This document shows, piece after piece, positions 59,125 through 64,000 of a DNA stretch of 64,000 bases. Under the pieces are notes generated by a model. It did no database searches, was not told the origin of the DNA, and saw only the letters and a list, made by a program, of their open reading frames with translations. Each line of letters starts with the position of its first letter. The stretch's first letter is position 1. Both the position numbers and the translations under genes were made by a program. The stretch comes from Archangium sp. (GTDB taxonomy: Bacteria; Myxococcota; Myxococcia; Myxococcales; Myxococcaceae): the NCBI GenBank assembly GCA_022843845.1, contig JALHMW010000012.1:62001-126000 (forward strand). Direction: 5' to 3'.

Positions 59125-61545
59125 TCAGGGCCGCGGTGTCAACACGCGCTTGAGCGTCGCGACGGCCTCGTCGAGGCGCCACGGCTTGAGGAGCACGGCA
59201 GCGACCCCCAGCCGGCTGAGCGCTCCGCCGTCGAGGTGCGACGCGAGGCCGCTCGAGATGATGACGGGCAGCGAGGGCCGCACTTCGCGCAAGCAGCGGG
59301 TGAAGTCTTCTCCGCTCATCTGGGGCATCGAGAGATCGGTCAACACGGCGTCGAACCCCTGAGGCTTCGCGCGAAACGCCTTGAGCGCCTCCCGTGGGTC
59401 GTCGAACACGGTGGTGCGGTAGCCGAGCGTCTCGAGCAGCTTCGCGCTCACGCGCGCCATGCCGGGGTGGTCGTCGACGAGCATGAGGTGCTGGCCGTGC
59501 CCGGGTTGATCGTCGGCAGCATCGAGCGCAGGCAGGTACACCTCGAAGGTCGCGCCGGCGCCTGGCGTGCTCGAGACGAACACCGTGCCCTCGTGCCCCA
59601 CCACGACCGACTGCACGACCGCGAGGCCGAGGCCGGTGCGGCCCTCGGAGGTCGAGTAGTACGGCTCGAAGATGCGTCGGCGGGTGGCCTCGTCCATGCC
59701 CGCGCCGGTGTCGGTGATGGCCAGCCGCGCCCAGGTGCCAGCGCGCAACGGCGGGTGCGCGGCGGCGTCGGAGTACGACACCGACTTCAGCTCGAGTGTC
59801 ACGGTGAGCGTCCCGCCGCCTGGCATCGACTGGAGCGCGTTGCCGCAGAGGTTGAGCAGCGCCTGGTGCAGCTGCGCGACGTCGCCGGGCACCCGGACCG
59901 CGCCCGTGGGCCGAAACACGATCTCGACCTTCGGGGCCGTCGCAGAGAGCTGGCGGAGCACCTCGTGCACCAGCGGCTCGAGATCGACGGGCCGTTTCTC
60001 GTCTGGGCGGCGCCGGCCATAGGTGGCGATGCGCTGGGTGAGCTCGCGGCCGCGGGCCGTCGCCTCGAGGATCGCGCGCTTCGCCTCTGGCGCGCCCTCG
60101 CCCAGCGTCTGCGCGTGGGCGTCGACGGCGGCGAGCAGGCTGCCGACGTCGTGGGCGAGGTGGGTGGCGAGCCTTGCCAGCGCTTCGGTCTTCTGCGCCT
60201 CGGCGACCTGCGCCTCGAGCTGCCTCGAGAGCCGCTCGGACAGCCGCTGGCTGGTGACGTCGCGCGCGACCGAGGCCAGGCGCTGCACGCGGCCAGTCTC
60301 GTCGAGCATCGGGATGATGGCCGTGTTGTAGACGCGCGGCCCCGTCGGCAGCGGCAGCTCGTGCTCGTAGACGATGGGCAGCCTGGCGCGAATCGCCTGC
60401 TGGTAGCGCTCGTTCAGCCGCGCCGCGGCGATGGGCGGCACCACCTCAGAGGCCTCGCGCCCCACCACGTCGTCTCGGCGATAGCCGGTCGACTGCTCGA
60501 CGGCCGGGTTGATGTCTTCGCAGAAGACGCGCCCGTCGATGGCGACGCGGTAGAGCAGGATGTTGTCGGACGAGTACGTGAAGATGTCGTGGAAGCGGCG
60601 CTCCGACACCGACAGGGCGGCCTCGATGCGGCGCCGCTCACTCGTCTCGAGCGCGAGGGCCACGACGTCGGCCAGGGCGCTCGAGAACACCTCTTCGGCG
60701 GCGCTCCAGCGGCGAGGCGGCCCGCGGTGCTCGATGCACAGCGCCCCCACCAGCTCGCTGCGCAGCCGCAGCGCGACGTCGAGCGTCGAGGTGATGCCCT
60801 CGGGCTCGAAGTAGGCCGCGAACTCCCGCGTGCGTGGGTCGGTCTGCGCGTTGGCCGAGGCCAGCACCCGGCTCGTGCCGAGGGTCTCGAAGTACACAGG
60901 GTGCTCGGCCCCCGACAGCCGCGTGCCCTGCGAATGCGAGGCCGTCTTCGCGTCGTAGAGATCGAGCAGGCGCAGCGACGCGCGATCGTCGGCGTAGATC
61001 CACACGCCGCAGCGATCGACGCCCATGCTCCGCGAACAGCGCCGGGTGATCTCCTGCAGCATCGCCGTCAGATCGTCGCCGCTGAACACCGGGCTGCGCG
61101 CGAGCTCGACGAGGGCGGCCGTCGCTTCGCGCAGCTGCCGTTCCTTCTCTTCTTCGGCGGCCTCTTCCCGCGCCTCACGCTGCAGGCGCGCGAGCACCGC
61201 CGACAACCCGAGCAGGCCAGGGCGGAACACCCAGTCCGACGCGCCGGTCGCCAGCCAGGTGACGACCTCGGTCTCCTGCCTCGCGTCGGCGACCACCACG
61301 AGCGGCGCCCGCTGGCCGACGTCGTCGAGCAGCGCCACCCACCCCGCCGCGTCGAGCCGTGACGAGAAGAGATCGATGAGGATGGCGTCGAACCGCATCG
61401 CCGAGAGGAGCGCCTTCGGGTTCTCGTCGGCGCCCAGCCGCTCGAGCCTCACGGTGCCGTTGTCGGACGCGAGGGCGCGGTGCACCCAGCCGGCGTCGTC
61501 GTCGGTCCCGCCGACCAGCAGCAGCTGTGGCGTCGCTGTCTTCAC
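59125..61545 (-). CDS. Hybrid sensor histidine kinase with N-terminal pseudo-receiver, GAF and PAS domains
   Basis: The 806-aa protein starts (GTG 61545) with a receiver-like fold (LLLVGGTDDDAG, FDAILIDLFSSRLDAAGW) whose switch Lys is replaced (VFRPG), then a GAF domain (about 130-310), a PAS domain (about 330-445), a HisKA region (LATHLAHDVGSLLAAVDAHA, His near 460) and a HATPase domain (NLCGNALQSM, DTGAGMD, GRTGLGLAVV). The C-terminal receiver is intact (MLVDDHPGM, VLTDLSMP with phospho-Asp near 735, VLLKPW). It is cytoplasmic. It has no adjacent response regulator and ends with its own receiver, so it may feed a phosphorelay. An intact Ser/Thr kinase gene lies upstream on the same strand. 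Confidence 0.9.
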   Translation of the reverse strand: MKTATPQLLLVGGTDDDAGWVHRALASDNGTVRLERLGADENPKALLSAMRFDAILIDLFSSRLDAAGWVALLDDVGQRAPLVVVADARQETEVVTWLATGASDWVFRPGLLGLSAVLARLQREAREEAAEEEKERQLREATAALVELARSPVFSGDDLTAMLQEITRRCSRSMGVDRCGVWIYADDRASLRLLDLYDAKTASHSQGTRLSGAEHPVYFETLGTSRVLASANAQTDPRTREFAAYFEPEGITSTLDVALRLRSELVGALCIEHRGPPRRWSAAEEVFSSALADVVALALETSERRRIEAALSVSERRFHDIFTYSSDNILLYRVAIDGRVFCEDINPAVEQSTGYRRDDVVGREASEVVPPIAAARLNERYQQAIRARLPIVYEHELPLPTGPRVYNTAIIPMLDETGRVQRLASVARDVTSQRLSERLSRQLEAQVAEAQKTEALARLATHLAHDVGSLLAAVDAHAQTLGEGAPEAKRAILEATARGRELTQRIATYGRRRPDEKRPVDLEPLVHEVLRQLSATAPKVEIVFRPTGAVRVPGDVAQLHQALLNLCGNALQSMPGGGTLTVTLELKSVSYSDAAAHPPLRAGTWARLAITDTGAGMDEATRRRIFEPYYSTSEGRTGLGLAVVQSVVVGHEGTVFVSSTPGAGATFEVYLPALDAADDQPGHGQHLMLVDDHPGMARVSAKLLETLGYRTTVFDDPREALKAFRAKPQGFDAVLTDLSMPQMSGEDFTRCLREVRPSLPVIISSGLASHLDGGALSRLGVAAVLLKPWRLDEAVATLKRVLTPRP

Positions 61546-61691
61546 GTCGAGGCCCCCGGCGACGCGAGCCCTCGCGCCGCCTCTGCCACCTTGCCCCAGC
61601 GCGCCGCCCAACGAAAGTCGCGCAGGCGCGATCGTCGAAGACGTGGCCTCGCCAACGCGCGAAAGCGGAGGGAGAAGCGACGCATCGCCCG

Positions 61692-63962
<2,271 letters not shown>

Positions 63963-64000
63963 GAGCGGCAGACGGTAGCACGCGCCTCTGCTGGCGCACG

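Overview
This 64 kb window is high-GC, gene-dense DNA from a member of the Myxococcota, most likely a myxobacterium or close relative. The evidence is indirect but consistent. There are three large Ser/Thr protein kinases, MYXO-CTERM sorting tails, the myxobacterial Cys-rich repeat (CGNG...CDDGN...DGC), MopE-type DxDxDCDG repeats, Gly/Ala/Ser- or 'DAG'-rich linkers behind lipoprotein signals, and many envelope proteins of unknown function. I see no rRNA, tRNA, phage, complete insertion sequence or CRISPR array.

Layout. At 1-1089 a LysR-type regulator diverges from a type I methionine aminopeptidase, with two LysR-type operator palindromes inside a 90-bp tandem duplication. At 1086-3561 are a lipoprotein esterase and an Ig-like/DUF3494 (ice-binding-like) lipoprotein. 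At 3895-11342 come a PilZ-like/kinase/cyclase-like/AAA/TPR signalling protein, a quinone oxidoreductase, a translationally coupled ECF sigma, anti-sigma and LTXXQ periplasmic cassette, and two small proteins. At 11433-14917 the order eutL-eutC-eutB-yceI forms a minimal ethanolamine ammonia-lyase locus whose only shell protein is EutL. At 15005-19815 are several proteins of unknown function, a thioredoxin-fold/TPR protein and a TetR regulator. At 19820-25183 a four-gene overlapping operon ends in a paraoxonase homologue. At 25235-31406 a membrane-anchored kinase is followed by a six-copy 28-bp repeat array and a huge lipoprotein that fuses Cys-rich repeats, a metal-dependent amidohydrolase, thrombospondin type 3 repeats and a lamin-tail domain.

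At 31555-39623 are an Old Yellow Enzyme homologue, a C2-like secreted protein, a Uma2 nuclease-fold protein, a beta-propeller protein, a MYXO-CTERM lytic transglycosylase, an OmpA protein with TSP3 repeats and a Skp-like lipoprotein. This is mainly an envelope region. At 39674-42583 are a lipoprotein, a GT4 glycosyltransferase and a CBS-pair protein. At 42584-43653 is a 1.07 kb non-coding block holding a long imperfect palindrome and two sets of degenerate tandem repeats. At 43654-50214 are two coupled zinc-ribbon membrane proteins, ribulose-phosphate 3-epimerase, a metallo-beta-lactamase lipoprotein, a GAF/HD-GYP protein with a large insertion, and TruB. At 50406-59008 are a secreted coiled-coil protein, two small hypotheticals and a 2,141-codon open frame that looks like two MYXO-CTERM proteins joined in frame (an M11-like metalloprotease and a CAP/MopE-repeat protein). 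At 59125-63962 are a hybrid histidine kinase and a transmembrane Ser/Thr kinase.

No single pathway unites the window. Recurrent themes are signal transduction (three Ser/Thr kinases, a hybrid histidine kinase, HD-GYP, PilZ-like, ECF sigma, LysR, TetR) and secreted or anchored envelope proteins. Start-stop overlaps (ATGA or TGATG) are frequent and define most of the operons.
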